A DNA stretch of 64,000 nucleotides from Sulfuriferula multivorans (GCF_003851125.1 NZ_BGOW01000001.1:124001-188000), one strand, 5' to 3'. Shown: positions 49,360-59,821, counted from the stretch's first letter. Numbers and translations are program-made. The notes: generated by a model from the sequence alone, not told the origin.

Positions 49360-50774
49360 TGGCTTCCTTGTGCAACGGCAGGCTGAAAGTGAATACCGGT
49401 GTGACGCGCCGGCGGATGGGGCGGGTCTTCAAACACCGGCCCTTTGCGCAGCACGCCGCGCATGAACACCAGTGCCGCAACGCCGATCACGCTGTAAAAC
49501 ACGACGTACGACAGCAGCGACCACTGCAGCACCGCGACCGGCACGTTACCCACGCCGTGCGAAGTGCGCATCATGCCGTACACAATCCACGGTTGCCGCC
49601 CCACTTCACGCACCAGCCAGCCCGCCTCGATGGCGATGTACGCCGCCGGTATGGTCAGCAGCCAGCCGCGCAGCAGCCACTTGTTCCTGCTCACGCTGGC
49701 AGCCAGCATCTGCGCCTTGCGCCGCCACAGCATCCACAGCGTCACCACGGCCATGAAGGCAATGAACACGCCGGTCACCAGCATCACGCGGAAACTGTAA
49801 AACGGGATCAGCACCGGTGGCTGGTCAGCCGGTTTGAAATCGCTTAATCCCTGCACCTGGCCGGTGAGCGAGTGCGTGACAATCAGGCTGGTCACGTCCG
49901 GCACGGTGATCTCCCAATCGTTTTTCTGCGCCGCCTGATTGGGTAGCGCAGCAATCGCCCAGGATGCGCCCTCGCCCGGTTTGTTGGTATGCCACAGCGC
50001 TTCGATGGCCGCCAGTTTGGCCGGTTGCGTCTGCGCCAGCGCGCCGCCGGCCGAATCGCCAATCAAGATTTGCAGCGGCGCCACTGCCGCCAGGGCAATC
50101 ACCGCCCATTTGAACGACGGCAGGAAGAACTCGCGGTGGCGCTGCTTCAATAGATAATAAGCACTCACGCCCGCGATCACCACCAGCGAAATCTCGATGC
50201 ACGCCATGAACATGTGACTAAAGCCGTGCGCCAGATCGGGATTGAAAACCGCGTCGAAGTAACTGGTAATGGCGAACTTGCCATGCTGCATCGTTACCCC
50301 GGCGGGGGTCTGCATCCACGAATTGGCGACCATGATCCAGAATGCCGACAGCGTGCTGCCGAATGCCACCATGCCGGTGGCAAACAGATGCATGCCCGGG
50401 CTGACGCGCTTCCAGCCGAACAGCATGATGCCGAGGAAACCCGCCTCGAGCATGAACGCCATGGCGGTTTCAAAGCCCAGAATATTGCCGAAAAAGTCGC
50501 CGCTGGCGATGGAGAACGGTCCCCAGTTGGTGCCGAAGGAAAACTCCATCGGCAGGCCGCTGATCACGCCGACGCCGAAGTTGATCAGGAAGATTTTGGT
50601 CCAGAACCGCGCCTGCTGGTAATAGAATCCCTTGCGCGTCTTGACCCAGGCGGCTTCCAGCGCGAACAGGATCAGCGCCAGACCGATGGTCAGCGGCGGC
50701 CATAGAATATGGAACAAGGCGATGAAGCCGAATTGCGCGCGCGAGAGAAACTCGGGGTTGTGTAACAGATCCAT
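49356..50774 (-). CDS. cydA: Cytochrome bd-type quinol oxidase subunit I (CydA/CioA), second copy
   Basis: A 472-residue CydA: SRAQFGFIALFHILWPPLTI, GFETAMAFMLEAGFLGIMLF, ANSWMQTPAGV, FYSFRVMLVTG and EVGRQPWIVYGMMRTSHG. The Q loop is short, so it too is of the cyanide-insensitive type. ATG at 50774 follows GAGGA; the open frame reaches 50816. No -24/-12 promoter or GGGG-N6-CCCC site is seen upstream (50775-50939), so this pair appears to be regulated differently from the first. Confidence 0.94.
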   Translation of the reverse strand: MDLLHNPEFLSRAQFGFIALFHILWPPLTIGLALILFALEAAWVKTRKGFYYQQARFWTKIFLINFGVGVISGLPMEFSFGTNWGPFSIASGDFFGNILGFETAMAFMLEAGFLGIMLFGWKRVSPGMHLFATGMVAFGSTLSAFWIMVANSWMQTPAGVTMQHGKFAITSYFDAVFNPDLAHGFSHMFMACIEISLVVIAGVSAYYLLKQRHREFFLPSFKWAVIALAAVAPLQILIGDSAGGALAQTQPAKLAAIEALWHTNKPGEGASWAIAALPNQAAQKNDWEITVPDVTSLIVTHSLTGQVQGLSDFKPADQPPVLIPFYSFRVMLVTGVFIAFMAVVTLWMLWRRKAQMLAASVSRNKWLLRGWLLTIPAAYIAIEAGWLVREVGRQPWIVYGMMRTSHGVGNVPVAVLQWSLLSYVVFYSVIGVAALVFMRGVLRKGPVFEDPPHPPARHTGIHFQPAVAQGSH

Positions 50775-50939
50775 GGGGAAATCCTCAACCAGCAATAGCA
50801 GTGTCGTAAAACCCAAAATATCAGTTTATAAGCAATTACTGATTTATTAGGCTGCTGGTAAGGCATATCTGCTGCTGATTTGTTCCCGGTGCGCGGGATT
50901 TATTAAACCGATATTTCTATTTCATGCCCTGTGCGGCTT

Positions 50940-51989
50940 TTAATCCACACTGCCTGCGAACGTCCACCGCACATTTTCTCCCGCCCGCAACGGCACCAGG
51001 CTGTATTCGCCCAACCCCTGCATGGCTGGCACCGCCCAGGTTTCACGCTTTAGCGTAACGCGTGAACTATTGCGCGGCAGGCCGTAGAAATCCGCGCCGA
51101 ACTGGCTGGCGAAGCCTTCGAGTCTGTCCAGCTTGCCCACCGCATCGAAAGCTTCGGCATACAGTTCCAGCGCGGCATGCGCCGTATAGATACCTGCGCA
51201 ACCGCAGGCGGATTCCTTAACGCCCACCGGGTGCGGGGCGCTATCGGTGCCGAGAAAAAATTTCGGGCTGCCACTGGTGGCGGCGGCGATCAAGGCCTGG
51301 CGATGCTGTTCGCGCTTCAATATGGGCAGGCAGAAGTAATGCGGCCGGATGCCGCCCTGGAACATGGCGTTACGGTTGTACAGCAGGTGGTGCGCAGTGA
51401 TTGTGGCGGCCACGTTGGCGGGTGCGGCGTTTACAAACTCGACGCCTTGTTGTGTGGTGAGATGCTCCAGCACGATGCGCAGGGCGGGGAATTTTCGCGT
51501 CAGCGGGATCAGATGGCGTTCGATGAATACCGCCTCGCGGTCGAACACGTCGACGCAGGCATCGGTGACTTCACCGTGCAGCAGCAGCGGTACACCGAGG
51601 CGTTCCATCTCGGCAAACACTGCATCGCAGCGGGACAGATCGGTCACGCCCATGTCTGAATTGGTGGTGGCACCCGCCGGGTAATATTTCACGGCGTGGA
51701 CGAAGCCGCTGGCCTGGGCGCGGGCAATCTCGCCGGGATCAGTGTTGTCGGTGAGATAGAGCGTCATCAGCGGCTGGAAATCCGACCCGGCAGGCAGGGC
51801 CGCCAGGATGCGCTTGCGGTAGGCGCGCGCCTCTTCCACGCTGCGCACCGGCGGCTTGAGATTGGGCATGACGATGGCTCGGGCAAAGCGCTTTGCGGTG
51901 TCGGGCAATACCGATTGCATGGCGGCACCGTCGCGCAGATGCAGGTGCCAGTCGTCGGGGCGGGTGAGGATAAGTGTGTCCATGTGCAT
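50940..51989 (-). CDS. pyrC: PyrC, dihydroorotase (class II)
   Basis: A 349-residue dihydroorotase. Metal ligands are in [12 protein letters not shown] (HxH), the carboxylated Lys is in [15 protein letters not shown], and other His are in LLLHGEVTD and EHLTTQQ; the catalytic Asp is in [10 protein letters not shown]. It closes carbamoyl-aspartate to dihydroorotate in pyrimidine synthesis. Two ATGs six bases apart (51989 and 51983) are both possible. Confidence 0.96.
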   Translation of the reverse strand: MHMDTLILTRPDDWHLHLRDGAAMQSVLPDTAKRFARAIVMPNLKPPVRSVEEARAYRKRILAALPAGSDFQPLMTLYLTDNTDPGEIARAQASGFVHAVKYYPAGATTNSDMGVTDLSRCDAVFAEMERLGVPLLLHGEVTDACVDVFDREAVFIERHLIPLTRKFPALRIVLEHLTTQQGVEFVNAAPANVAATITAHHLLYNRNAMFQGGIRPHYFCLPILKREQHRQALIAAATSGSPKFFLGTDSAPHPVGVKESACGCAGIYTAHAALELYAEAFDAVGKLDRLEGFASQFGADFYGLPRNSSRVTLKRETWAVPAMQGLGEYSLVPLRAGENVRWTFAGSVD

Positions 51990-52011
51990 TCATTCCTGTG
52001 AAAACATATTA

Positions 52012-52055
52012 GCCACAGAGGGCACAGAGAAAAATCGCTCCGCGGTCTCTGTGGC
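52012..52055. repeat. Dispersed inverted-arm repeat, copy 5 (minimal hairpin)
   Basis: GCCACAGAGGGCACAGAGA and TCTCTGTGGC with only 15 bases between: just the arms of the family. It lies upstream of pyrC and downstream of rsmI and might act as a weak terminator, but no T-tract follows. Confidence 0.65.
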
Positions 52056-52071
52056 CAGGGTTATGGATTTT

Positions 52072-52932
52072 TCATTCGTGGCCTGCCGAGGCATCGCGCA
52101 TTTGCAAAGCCAGCTCGTAGGCGGCATTTTTCTTCTGGCCGGTGAGTCTGGCAGCCAGTTGCGCCGCCTGTTTCACCGGCAGTTCTTCCAGCAGCACGGC
52201 CAGCGTGTCGTGCAGGTGCAGTGCGTCTTCATCCGCATCGGCCACGGGTGCGCCTTCCACGATCAGCACGAATTCGCCTTTTTGGCGGTTGGGGTCGGCT
52301 GCCAGCCAGTCCTGCGCCTCACCCAGCGGCAAGCTGTGAATGGATTCGAACAGCTTGGTCAGCTCGCGCGCCAGAGTCACGCGCCGCGTGCCGCCCAGAG
52401 TTTCTGCCAGATCCACCACGCAGTCGAGAATGCGATGCGGGGCTTCGTAGAACACCAGCACATACGGCAGGCGGGCAAGGGCAGCCAAGGCATTGCGTCG
52501 TGCCGAGGATTTGGCCGGCAGAAATCCGTAAAACAGCCAGTGCGGCGCAACCACCCCGGCTGCCGATAGCGCACAGATCACCGCACTCGCGCCCGGCACC
52601 GGCACTACCGTAATTCCCGCCGCGTGCGCCGCCGCCACCAGCAATGTACCGGGATCGCTGATCGCCGGGGTGCCTGCATCCGTCACCAACGCCACGTTCT
52701 TGCCGGTCTGCATGTCCGTTACCAGACGCGCGCTGATCTGCTGCTCATTGTGTTCATGCAGCGCGACAAAACGCGCCTGAATACCCAGCCGGGTAAGCAA
52801 CTGGCCGCTGTGGCGGGTATCTTCTGCCGCGACCAGGTCAACCGACCGCAACACCTCCAGCGCACGCTGGGTAATGTCACCCAGATTACCGATGGGGGTT
52901 GCCACCACATATAATGTCCCGCATGTATGCAT
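52072..52932 (-). CDS. rsmI: RsmI, 16S rRNA (cytidine-1402-2'-O)-methyltransferase
   Basis: A 286-residue tetrapyrrole-methylase-fold enzyme: [47 protein letters not shown] and [17 protein letters not shown]. It methylates the ribose of C1402. Divergent from yraN as in E. coli; lpoA, which lies between the two in enterics, is absent here. Confidence 0.96.
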   Translation of the reverse strand: MHTCGTLYVVATPIGNLGDITQRALEVLRSVDLVAAEDTRHSGQLLTRLGIQARFVALHEHNEQQISARLVTDMQTGKNVALVTDAGTPAISDPGTLLVAAAHAAGITVVPVPGASAVICALSAAGVVAPHWLFYGFLPAKSSARRNALAALARLPYVLVFYEAPHRILDCVVDLAETLGGTRRVTLARELTKLFESIHSLPLGEAQDWLAADPNRQKGEFVLIVEGAPVADADEDALHLHDTLAVLLEELPVKQAAQLAARLTGQKKNAAYELALQMRDASAGHE

Positions 52933-52993
52933 GTTTACCGCCGCTGACCAATCCCGCTATTGTCGCCGCCACAGCCTGCCGGAGCAAATCCTG

Positions 52994-53329
52994 ATGCCGG
53001 CCAGCGGGCTGCAGGCCGAACAGGCGGCGGCTGCGTATCTGATCCGGCACGGGCTGGTGCTGGTGGAAAAAAACTATCGCTGCCGCTTTGGTGAAATCGA
53101 TCTGATCATGCGCGCCGGTGCCACACTGGTCTTCGTGGAAGTACGCAGCCGCCGCTCGCGCGCTTTCGGTGGCGCGGGCGCCAGTATCGATGCGACCAAG
53201 CAGCGCAAACTCATCGCCGCCGCGCAACACTATCTGGGCCAACTCGGAAAACCCCCGCCATGCCGGTTTGACGCGCTGCTGTTTGAAGGCGAAGAGATCG
53301 AATGGATACCCGACGCCTTCGGTGCATAG
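52994..53329 (+). CDS. yraN: YraN, UPF0102 putative endonuclease-like protein
   Basis: A 111-residue UPF0102 protein: AEQAAAAYLIRHGLVLVEKN, CRFGEIDLIMR (E-x-D), FVEVRSRRSRAFG (E-x-R/K) and C-terminal RFDALLFEGEEIEWIPDAF. The E-x-D/V-E-V pattern is PD-(D/E)xK nuclease-like, but function is not established. ATG 52994 follows GGAG; a start at 52931 would overlap the rsmI start region. Confidence 0.9.
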   Translation: MPASGLQAEQAAAAYLIRHGLVLVEKNYRCRFGEIDLIMRAGATLVFVEVRSRRSRAFGGAGASIDATKQRKLIAAAQHYLGQLGKPPPCRFDALLFEGEEIEWIPDAFGA

Positions 53330-53367
53330 TGCATGGCGTGTGTCATAATCCTGAAAAACATCAGTTC

Positions 53368-53553
53368 GCCACAGAGAACACAGAGTTCACAGAGGCAACG
53401 CGATTCGCAGGGATGGGCGATTCGCCGCCCAACTCGCAAAACAATTGGTTGCCGTGAATATTGGCTTCACCCATCAGGTGAACCGGAAAAATAGGTGGAA
53501 TCCGCTTCATCTCCGTGTTCTCTGTGTTCTCTGTGGCTTGAATCGCGGGTTTT
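53368..53553. repeat. Dispersed inverted-arm repeat, copy 6 (full length)
   Basis: Arms GCCACAGAGAACACAGAG and CTCTGTGTTCTCTGTGGC (ending at 53537). The centre matches copy 34085-34273 in nearly every block: GGGATGGGCGATTCG, CGCCCAACTCGCAAAA, GGTTGCCGT, AATATTG, then TTCACC-CATCA-GGTGAA (a six-pair hairpin), then CGCTTCATCTC. Similarity continues through TTGAATCGCGGGTTTT. This fills most of the 239 bases between yraN and diaA. Confidence 0.85.
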
Positions 53554-53565
53554 AGGATAATTTAG

Positions 53566-54158
<593 letters not shown>

Positions 54159-54159
<1 letters not shown>

Positions 54160-54728
54160 TGCGTACTACATTGATTGTTGCCGCACTGGGTTTGGCACTA
54201 TTGCAATTGCAGGGTTGCGTGCCGCTGGTCGCAACCGGCGTCGGCGCCGGCGCGTTGATGGCGGCAGACCGCCGCAGCTCCGCCGCCTACATCGAAGACC
54301 AGGAAATCGAATTGCGTGCCGGCAGCCGCATCGGCGAGGCCTATCCAAAAGACACACATGTCAATGTCACCAGCTTTAACCACGACGTGCTGCTTACCGG
54401 CGAAGTGCCGACTGCCGAAGCTCAGCAAAAAATCACCGACATCGCTCAGGGCGTGGGTAATGTACGCAAGGTATACAACCAGACCGTGGTGGGCCCGGTG
54501 TCGCTGTTCTCCTCGCGCAGCAACGACGCCTACATCACTACCAAGGTCAAAGCGCGCTTTCTCGACGCCAAACGTTTCCAGGTCAACTACGTCAAAGTGG
54601 TCACTGAAGACGGCGTGGTGTATCTGATGGGCCTGGTCACTCAACAAGAAGCGGATGACGCCGCGCAACTCGCCAGCACCACCAGCGGGGTGAAGAAAGT
54701 GGTCAAAATGTTCCAGATCGTTCAGTAA
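54159..54728 (+). CDS. dolP: DolP (YraP)-like BON-domain lipoprotein
   Basis: A 189-residue lipoprotein (signal ALGLALLQLQG|C). It has two BON domains: VNVTSFNHDVLLTGEVPTAE ... VRKVYNQTVV (~70-115) and ITTKVKARFLDAKRFQVNYV ... GVVYLMGLVTQQEADDAAQL (~125-185). DolP supports outer membrane integrity at the division site by binding anionic lipids. The start overlaps the diaA stop by one base. Confidence 0.92.
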
Positions 54729-54733
54729 TCGCG

Positions 54734-55231
54734 TTGAAATCCGCCTACCCGTTACCTGATTTCGAGGCCAGCATTGCCACGCTGCACACGCTGCCCGACC
54801 TGCTGGCTCGCCTGCCGCGCCCGCTGGTGTTCACCAACGGCTGCTTCGATATCCTGCACCGCGGACACGTCACCTATCTGGCGCAAGCGCGTGCGCTGGG
54901 TGCGGCGCTGATTGTCGGGGTCAATTCGGATGACTCGGTACGACGCCAGAACAAGGGTGCGGATCGCCCCATCAATTGTCTGGAGGACCGCATGGCGGTA
55001 CTGGCCGCACTCGGCTCGGTCGACGGCGTGATCGGCTTCGACGACGATACCCCGCTGGCGCTCATCCAGTTGATTCATCCCGACGTGCTGGTCAAAGGCG
55101 GCGACTGGCCGGTGGAGGCCATGGTCGGTGGCCGCGAAGTGCTCGGCTGGGGCGGGCAGGTACATTCCATTCCATTCCTGCACACTACATCCACGACCGC
55201 GACTTTGACACGCATCCGGGGGCTTGCTTGA
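54734..55231 (+). CDS. rfaE2: RfaE2/HldE C-terminal type heptose-1-phosphate adenylyltransferase
   Basis: A 165-residue nucleotidyltransferase: [20 protein letters not shown] (HxGH), [28 protein letters not shown] and [14 protein letters not shown]. It makes ADP-heptose from heptose 1-phosphate for LPS core. The only plausible start is TTG at 54734, five bases after dolP, with no clear ribosome site, so translation may be coupled. The kinase half is a separate protein elsewhere, the usual split form in betaproteobacteria. Confidence 0.9.
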   Translation: MKSAYPLPDFEASIATLHTLPDLLARLPRPLVFTNGCFDILHRGHVTYLAQARALGAALIVGVNSDDSVRRQNKGADRPINCLEDRMAVLAALGSVDGVIGFDDDTPLALIQLIHPDVLVKGGDWPVEAMVGGREVLGWGGQVHSIPFLHTTSTTATLTRIRGLA

Positions 55232-56691
55232 AATACAAAGACCTGCGCGATTTCATTGCGCAACTGGAAAAAATCGGCGAGTTGAAGCGCATCGGCACGC
55301 CAGTGAATCCACGCCTGGAAATGACGGAAATATGCGACCGTGTGCTGAAAGCCGCAGGGCCGGCCATCCTGTTCGAGCATCCCACTGGTCATACCATGCC
55401 GGTGCTCGGCAACCTGTTCGGCACGCCGCGCCGGGTGGCGCTGGGCATGGGCGAGGACTCGGTCGAAGCGCTGCGCGAAGTGGGCAAGCTGCTGGCTTTC
55501 CTGAAAGAACCGGAACCCCCCAAAGGCCTGAAAGACGCCTGGGACAAGCTGCCGGTATTCAAGCAGGTGCTGAACATGGCGCCCAAAGAAGTGAGCAGCG
55601 CCCCATGTCAGGACATCGTCTGGGAGGGTGCCGATGTGGATCTGTCCAAGCTGCCCATCCAGACCTGCTGGCCGGGCGACGCCGGGCCGCTCATCACCTG
55701 GGGACTCACCGTCACCCGCGGGCCGCACAAAAAACGCCAGAATCTGGGCATCTACCGCCAGCAGGTCATCGCGCCCAACAAGGTCATCATGCGCTGGCTC
55801 GCGCATCGCGGCGGCGCGCTGGATTTCCGCGAGTTCCAGCTGGCACATCCGGGTAAACCGTTTCCTGTCGCCGTCGCGCTGGGCGCCGACCCGGCCACCA
55901 TTCTCGGCGCGGTGACGCCGGTGCCGGATTCGCTGTCCGAGTACCAGTTCGCCGGGCTGCTGCGTGGCGCAAAAACCGAAGTGGTGAAATGTCTCGGCAG
56001 CGATTTGCAGGTGCCCGCCAGCGCCGAGATCGTGCTGGAAGGCGTCATCCATCCCGGCGAAATGGCGCAGGAAGGCCCGTTCGGCGACCACACCGGTTAC
56101 TACAACGAGGTGGACAGCTTCCCTGTGTTCACCATCGAGCGCATCACCATGCGCCGCGACCCGATCTACCACAGCACTTACACCGGCAAACCGCCCGACG
56201 AACCCGCGGTACTGGGCGTGGCGCTCAACGAAGTATTCGTGCCGCTGCTGCAAAAACAGTTCAGCGAGATCGCCGATTTCTACCTGCCGCCGGAAGGCTG
56301 CTCGTACCGGCTGGCGGTGGTCAGCATCAGGAAAAGCTACCCCGGCCACGCCAAGCGCGTGATGTTCGGCGTATGGAGCTTCCTGCGCCAGTTCATGTAC
56401 ACCAAGTTCATCGTGGTGGTGGACGACGACATCAACATCCGCGACTGGAAGGAAGTGATCTGGGCGATCACCACGCGCATGGATCCGGTACGAGATACGC
56501 TGCTGGTGGAAAACACCCCGATTGATTACCTCGATTTCGCCAGTCCTGTGTCCGGCCTGGGCGGCAAGATGGGCATGGACGCTACCAACAAGTGGCCGGG
56601 AGAAACCGCACGCGAATGGGGCACACCGATTGTCATGGACGCCGACGTGAAACAGCGCGTGGATGCGATGTGGCAGGATTTGGGACTGTGA
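55228..56691 (+). CDS. ubiD: UbiD, 4-hydroxy-3-polyprenylbenzoate decarboxylase
   Basis: A 487-residue UbiD nearly collinear with the E. coli enzyme: [96 protein letters not shown] and [21 protein letters not shown] prenylated-FMN enzyme of ubiquinone synthesis, which supplies the quinone used by the oxidases in this window. Start is TTG at 55228, overlapping the rfaE2 stop (TTGA); the frame runs further upstream but inside rfaE2. Confidence 0.96.
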   Translation: MKYKDLRDFIAQLEKIGELKRIGTPVNPRLEMTEICDRVLKAAGPAILFEHPTGHTMPVLGNLFGTPRRVALGMGEDSVEALREVGKLLAFLKEPEPPKGLKDAWDKLPVFKQVLNMAPKEVSSAPCQDIVWEGADVDLSKLPIQTCWPGDAGPLITWGLTVTRGPHKKRQNLGIYRQQVIAPNKVIMRWLAHRGGALDFREFQLAHPGKPFPVAVALGADPATILGAVTPVPDSLSEYQFAGLLRGAKTEVVKCLGSDLQVPASAEIVLEGVIHPGEMAQEGPFGDHTGYYNEVDSFPVFTIERITMRRDPIYHSTYTGKPPDEPAVLGVALNEVFVPLLQKQFSEIADFYLPPEGCSYRLAVVSIRKSYPGHAKRVMFGVWSFLRQFMYTKFIVVVDDDINIRDWKEVIWAITTRMDPVRDTLLVENTPIDYLDFASPVSGLGGKMGMDATNKWPGETAREWGTPIVMDADVKQRVDAMWQDLGL

Positions 56692-57260
56692 TGGAAAAAT
56701 CCGCGGGCCGGCGCACCTGTCTTTACTCCACCCAACAGCTCGACGCCATCATCGGCGACATGGCACGCCAGGCGGCAGGGTTGCTGACCGGGCGCACCCG
56801 CGTCGCGCTGGTCGGCATTCTGCGCCGCGGTGCGCCCCTGGCGGACATGCTGCACGCGCGGCTGGTATCCGACTACCACGTCACCGGCATCACCCGGCTG
56901 GACTTGCGCATCAAGCGCTACGCCGACGACCTCACCCTGCTCTACCCGGAAACCCGCCTCACGGAAAACCCCGAACACGCCGCGCTTGATCTCTCCGGCC
57001 ATACCGTGCTGGTGGTGGATGACGTGATGTATCGCGGTCATTCCATGCTGCGCGCGGTGGAATACCTGGCCGGCAAGCAGCCTGCGGAAATCCGTACCGT
57101 GGTGCTGGTGGATCGCGGCGCAGCCAAACTGCCGGTGCGCACCGACATCGTCGGCATGCGCCTGGATGTGTCGCCTTCCGACATCATCGAATGCAACGTG
57201 CCGCCCTACGAGGAACATTTCCGCATCGACCTGATGCAACCGCAAACGCCCGCCGATTAA
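56691..57260 (+). CDS. PyrR-like phosphoribosyltransferase
   Basis: A 189-residue type I phosphoribosyltransferase with the PRPP loop VLVVDDVMYRGHSMLRA (~103-119), a first loop VGILRRGAPLADML, and RGAAKLPVRTDIVGM near the end, as in PyrR (uracil phosphoribosyltransferase / pyr regulator). In Gram-negative bacteria such copies usually act as an enzyme rather than an RNA-binding attenuator. Start ATG 56691 shares one base with the ubiD stop. Confidence 0.88.
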   Translation: MEKSAGRRTCLYSTQQLDAIIGDMARQAAGLLTGRTRVALVGILRRGAPLADMLHARLVSDYHVTGITRLDLRIKRYADDLTLLYPETRLTENPEHAALDLSGHTVLVVDDVMYRGHSMLRAVEYLAGKQPAEIRTVVLVDRGAAKLPVRTDIVGMRLDVSPSDIIECNVPPYEEHFRIDLMQPQTPAD

Positions 57261-57408
57261 AGCAGGGTGGGAGCAATGCTCTTCGCTTCGGCGATTGCAC
57301 CTGACATAACACCTATATACGCAACAATCCCACTATACTTATCATGTCCTGTCGGTAAGTCGACAAGCTCCAGCACCGCATAACAATCACTCAAGAAGGA
57401 GTCCACGC

Positions 57409-57909
57409 ATGAAACGCTTCCTGCTAACAACGCTAATAGCCATCGCCGCCAGCCCGGCGCTCGCTGCCGATGTCGGCGTCTCGGTCAGTATCGGCCAGCC
57501 CGGTTTTTATGGGCAGATCAACATTGGCAACACCTATCCTCGACCTTTGCTAATCTACCCTGAACCCATCGTGATTGAGCGCCATCGGTCGTCGCTGCAA
57601 CCGATTTATCTGCGCGTGCCGCCCGGCCACGCCAAACACTGGCGCAAACACTGCCACGAATACAATGCCTGTGGCCGGCCGGTCTATTTCGTCCGCGATA
57701 GCTGGTACAACGACGTGTATGCGCCGCGTTACCGCGAGGAGCATGGTGACCGGGGCAGGGAACACGGTTATGAAAACCGTGGCAATCACGGCTATGACAA
57801 CGAACGGGATCACGGCCGCGGACACGGGGAAGATCACGGCGACAAGGGGCGCGATCATGGCGACCGCGGTAACGGGCATGGCAACGGCCACGGCAACCGG
57901 GGCGACTGA
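57409..57909 (+). CDS. Secreted protein with a His/Gly/Asp-rich repetitive tail
   Basis: A 166-residue protein with a signal peptide (MKRFLLTTLIAIAASPALA|AD). The middle part (~25-105) is unremarkable with two Cys (HCHEYNACGRPVYF). From ~108 the tail is composed of repeats built on H-G-D/E/N-(R/K)-G, for example EHGDRGREHGYENRGNHG and DKGRDHGDRGNGHGNGHG. It could bind metals such as Ni, Zn or Cu, or be disordered; function unknown. AAGGAG stands before the ATG. A terminator follows. Confidence 0.72.
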   Translation: MKRFLLTTLIAIAASPALAADVGVSVSIGQPGFYGQINIGNTYPRPLLIYPEPIVIERHRSSLQPIYLRVPPGHAKHWRKHCHEYNACGRPVYFVRDSWYNDVYAPRYREEHGDRGREHGYENRGNHGYDNERDHGRGHGEDHGDKGRDHGDRGNGHGNGHGNRGD

Positions 57910-57932
57910 ACCCAGTTTCAAGTCCGCCACAA

Positions 57933-57968
57933 AACCGCCGTTAATACAGTATTAGCGGCGGTTTTTTT
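57933..57968 (+). terminator. Intrinsic terminator after the His/Gly-rich protein
   Basis: AACCGCCG-T-TAATAC pairs with GTATTAGCGGCGGTT, followed by a run of seven T (57962-57968). It ends 17 bases before the next gene. Confidence 0.85.
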
Positions 57969-57985
57969 ATTCGGATTCACACCTT

Positions 57986-59821
57986 TTGGCTACCCTCATT
58001 CCCACTTTATCAACTTGCCTGCGACGCATAACCGGTGGCGAAAAACGCGTTACCAACCGCCTTGAGCAAAAGCTCGAAGACGATTATCTGCTATGGTATG
58101 ACGTGGCCGTCGGCCCGAAGCAGCTACATCCGGACTTCATCATCCTGCACCCCTTGCGTGGCCTGCTGATACTCGAAGTCAAAGACTGGACACTTGATAC
58201 GCTGCACGACATAGACCGCCTGCAGGCTTCACTGATTACCCCCAACGGCATCAAGCGCGTCAGCAATCCGCTGGAACAGGCGCGTCAATACTTGCACAGT
58301 GTGACGGCGCAACTCGAACGCGACCCATTATTAGTTGCACCGCCTGGATCAGCACAGCATGGTCGCTTGCTGATACCGCATAGTTACGGCGTAGTGCTCA
58401 CGCGTATTACCCGCAAAGGGTTTGACGACACTGATCTGGGCGAAGTAATTGATCCTCAGCGTGTCATTTGCATGGATGAGATGACCGAGGCGGTCGACGC
58501 TGAAGCGTTCCAGCAGCGCCTGTGGGCAATGCTGCCCTACCGCTTCGGCAAGCCCCTGTCATTGCCGCAACTGGATCGGGTGCGCTGGCACCCGTTTCCT
58601 GAAATTCGTATCGGTACCCAACTCGATCTTGCCACCTCTGACACCGCCGATTTCACCCTGCCGGATTTATTGCGCGTGATGGATTTGCAGCAGGAACAGC
58701 TGGCACGCAGCCTGGGCGAAGGTCATCGCATCATTCACGGCGTCGCCGGCTCGGGCAAAACTCTGATCCTCGGCTATCGTTGCCTGCATCTGGCCAAGCA
58801 ACTTAGCCAGCCGATACTGGTGCTGTGTTACAACGTCACCCTCGCAACGAGGCTGGCTCATCTGCTGCACGAACAGGGTTTGGGCGAACAGGTCAAAGTG
58901 TACAATTTTCACGCCTGGTGCAGCGAACAACTGCGCACCTACCAAGTGGCTTGCCCGCCGGTAGACGGCGTCGCTCACCACGAGACGCAAGTGCAACGCG
59001 TGATTGACGGTGTGCAGTCCGGCCAGATTCCAGCCGGGCAATACGGTGCCGTGATGATCGACGAAGGCCATGATTTCCAACCAGCATGGCTGAAGCTCGT
59101 CAGCCAGATGGTTAATCCGGAAACGAATGCCCTATTGGTGCTATACGACGATGCGCAGTCGATTTACGAGCGTTCTCACAGTCGGCGTTTCAGCTTCTCT
59201 TCGGTCGGCATCAAGGCACAGGGGCGCACCACCATCCTGCGTATCAACTACCGTAACACCGACGAGATCCTGCAACTGGCATCGCGCTTTGCCCACGAAC
59301 TGCTGCGCGCGGAAGACGCCGAAGAAGATGGCATTCCGCTGGTACAACCGACCGGCGCCGGACGTCATGGCAAGCTGCCCGAAGTCATCAGGTTGCCCAG
59401 CCTGCAGCACGAACTCGATGTCATCGTCTGCCGACTGCAACAAGCGCACGATAATGGCCTCGCCTGGGGCGACATGGCGGTGCTATATCCGAGCCATTTT
59501 GTCGGTGAAAAAACGCAGGCAGCGCTGACGCGGGCGCAGATACCGGTTGACTGGCTCACCCAAAACCGCACTAGCCGCCAATTCAAAAACATGCACGATA
59601 GCGTCAAGGTCATCACCCTGCACAGCAGCAAGGGATTGGAATTCCCCCTGGTTGCCATCCCCAGCGCAGGCTATCCGCTGAAAGACCTTGTCGCACGCGA
59701 CCAGGCTCGCCTGCTTTACGTCGGCATGACGCGCGCGACCGACGCGCTGTTATTGACCTATAGCCACGTCAGCCCGCTCACCGAGCAACTCGAAACGGCC
59801 TGCCAGCAGCTTGCTGCTTAA
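57986..59821 (+). CDS. NERD-domain UvrD/Rep-like helicase
   Basis: A 611-residue fusion. An N-terminal NERD nuclease-like domain (~15-130) has Asp50 and Glu64-Val-Lys66 (HPDFIILHPLRGLLILEVK, PD-(D/E)xK pattern). An SF1 helicase follows: Walker A GVAGSGKTLIL (~250), MIDEGHDF (Walker B), INYRNTDEI (motif IV-like), VITLHSSKGLEFPLV (motif V) and LLYVGMTRATDAL (motif VI). Probably DNA repair or RNA processing. The only plausible start is TTG at 57986. Relatives are found in genome-defence settings, but here it stands alone. Confidence 0.9.
   Translation: MATLIPTLSTCLRRITGGEKRVTNRLEQKLEDDYLLWYDVAVGPKQLHPDFIILHPLRGLLILEVKDWTLDTLHDIDRLQASLITPNGIKRVSNPLEQARQYLHSVTAQLERDPLLVAPPGSAQHGRLLIPHSYGVVLTRITRKGFDDTDLGEVIDPQRVICMDEMTEAVDAEAFQQRLWAMLPYRFGKPLSLPQLDRVRWHPFPEIRIGTQLDLATSDTADFTLPDLLRVMDLQQEQLARSLGEGHRIIHGVAGSGKTLILGYRCLHLAKQLSQPILVLCYNVTLATRLAHLLHEQGLGEQVKVYNFHAWCSEQLRTYQVACPPVDGVAHHETQVQRVIDGVQSGQIPAGQYGAVMIDEGHDFQPAWLKLVSQMVNPETNALLVLYDDAQSIYERSHSRRFSFSSVGIKAQGRTTILRINYRNTDEILQLASRFAHELLRAEDAEEDGIPLVQPTGAGRHGKLPEVIRLPSLQHELDVIVCRLQQAHDNGLAWGDMAVLYPSHFVGEKTQAALTRAQIPVDWLTQNRTSRQFKNMHDSVKVITLHSSKGLEFPLVAIPSAGYPLKDLVARDQARLLYVGMTRATDALLLTYSHVSPLTEQLETACQQLAA

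Noticed and set aside
15496-53553. Inverted-arm repeats as insertion sequences
   Set aside because: All copies are under 200 bases and have no transposase; at most they are non-autonomous elements.
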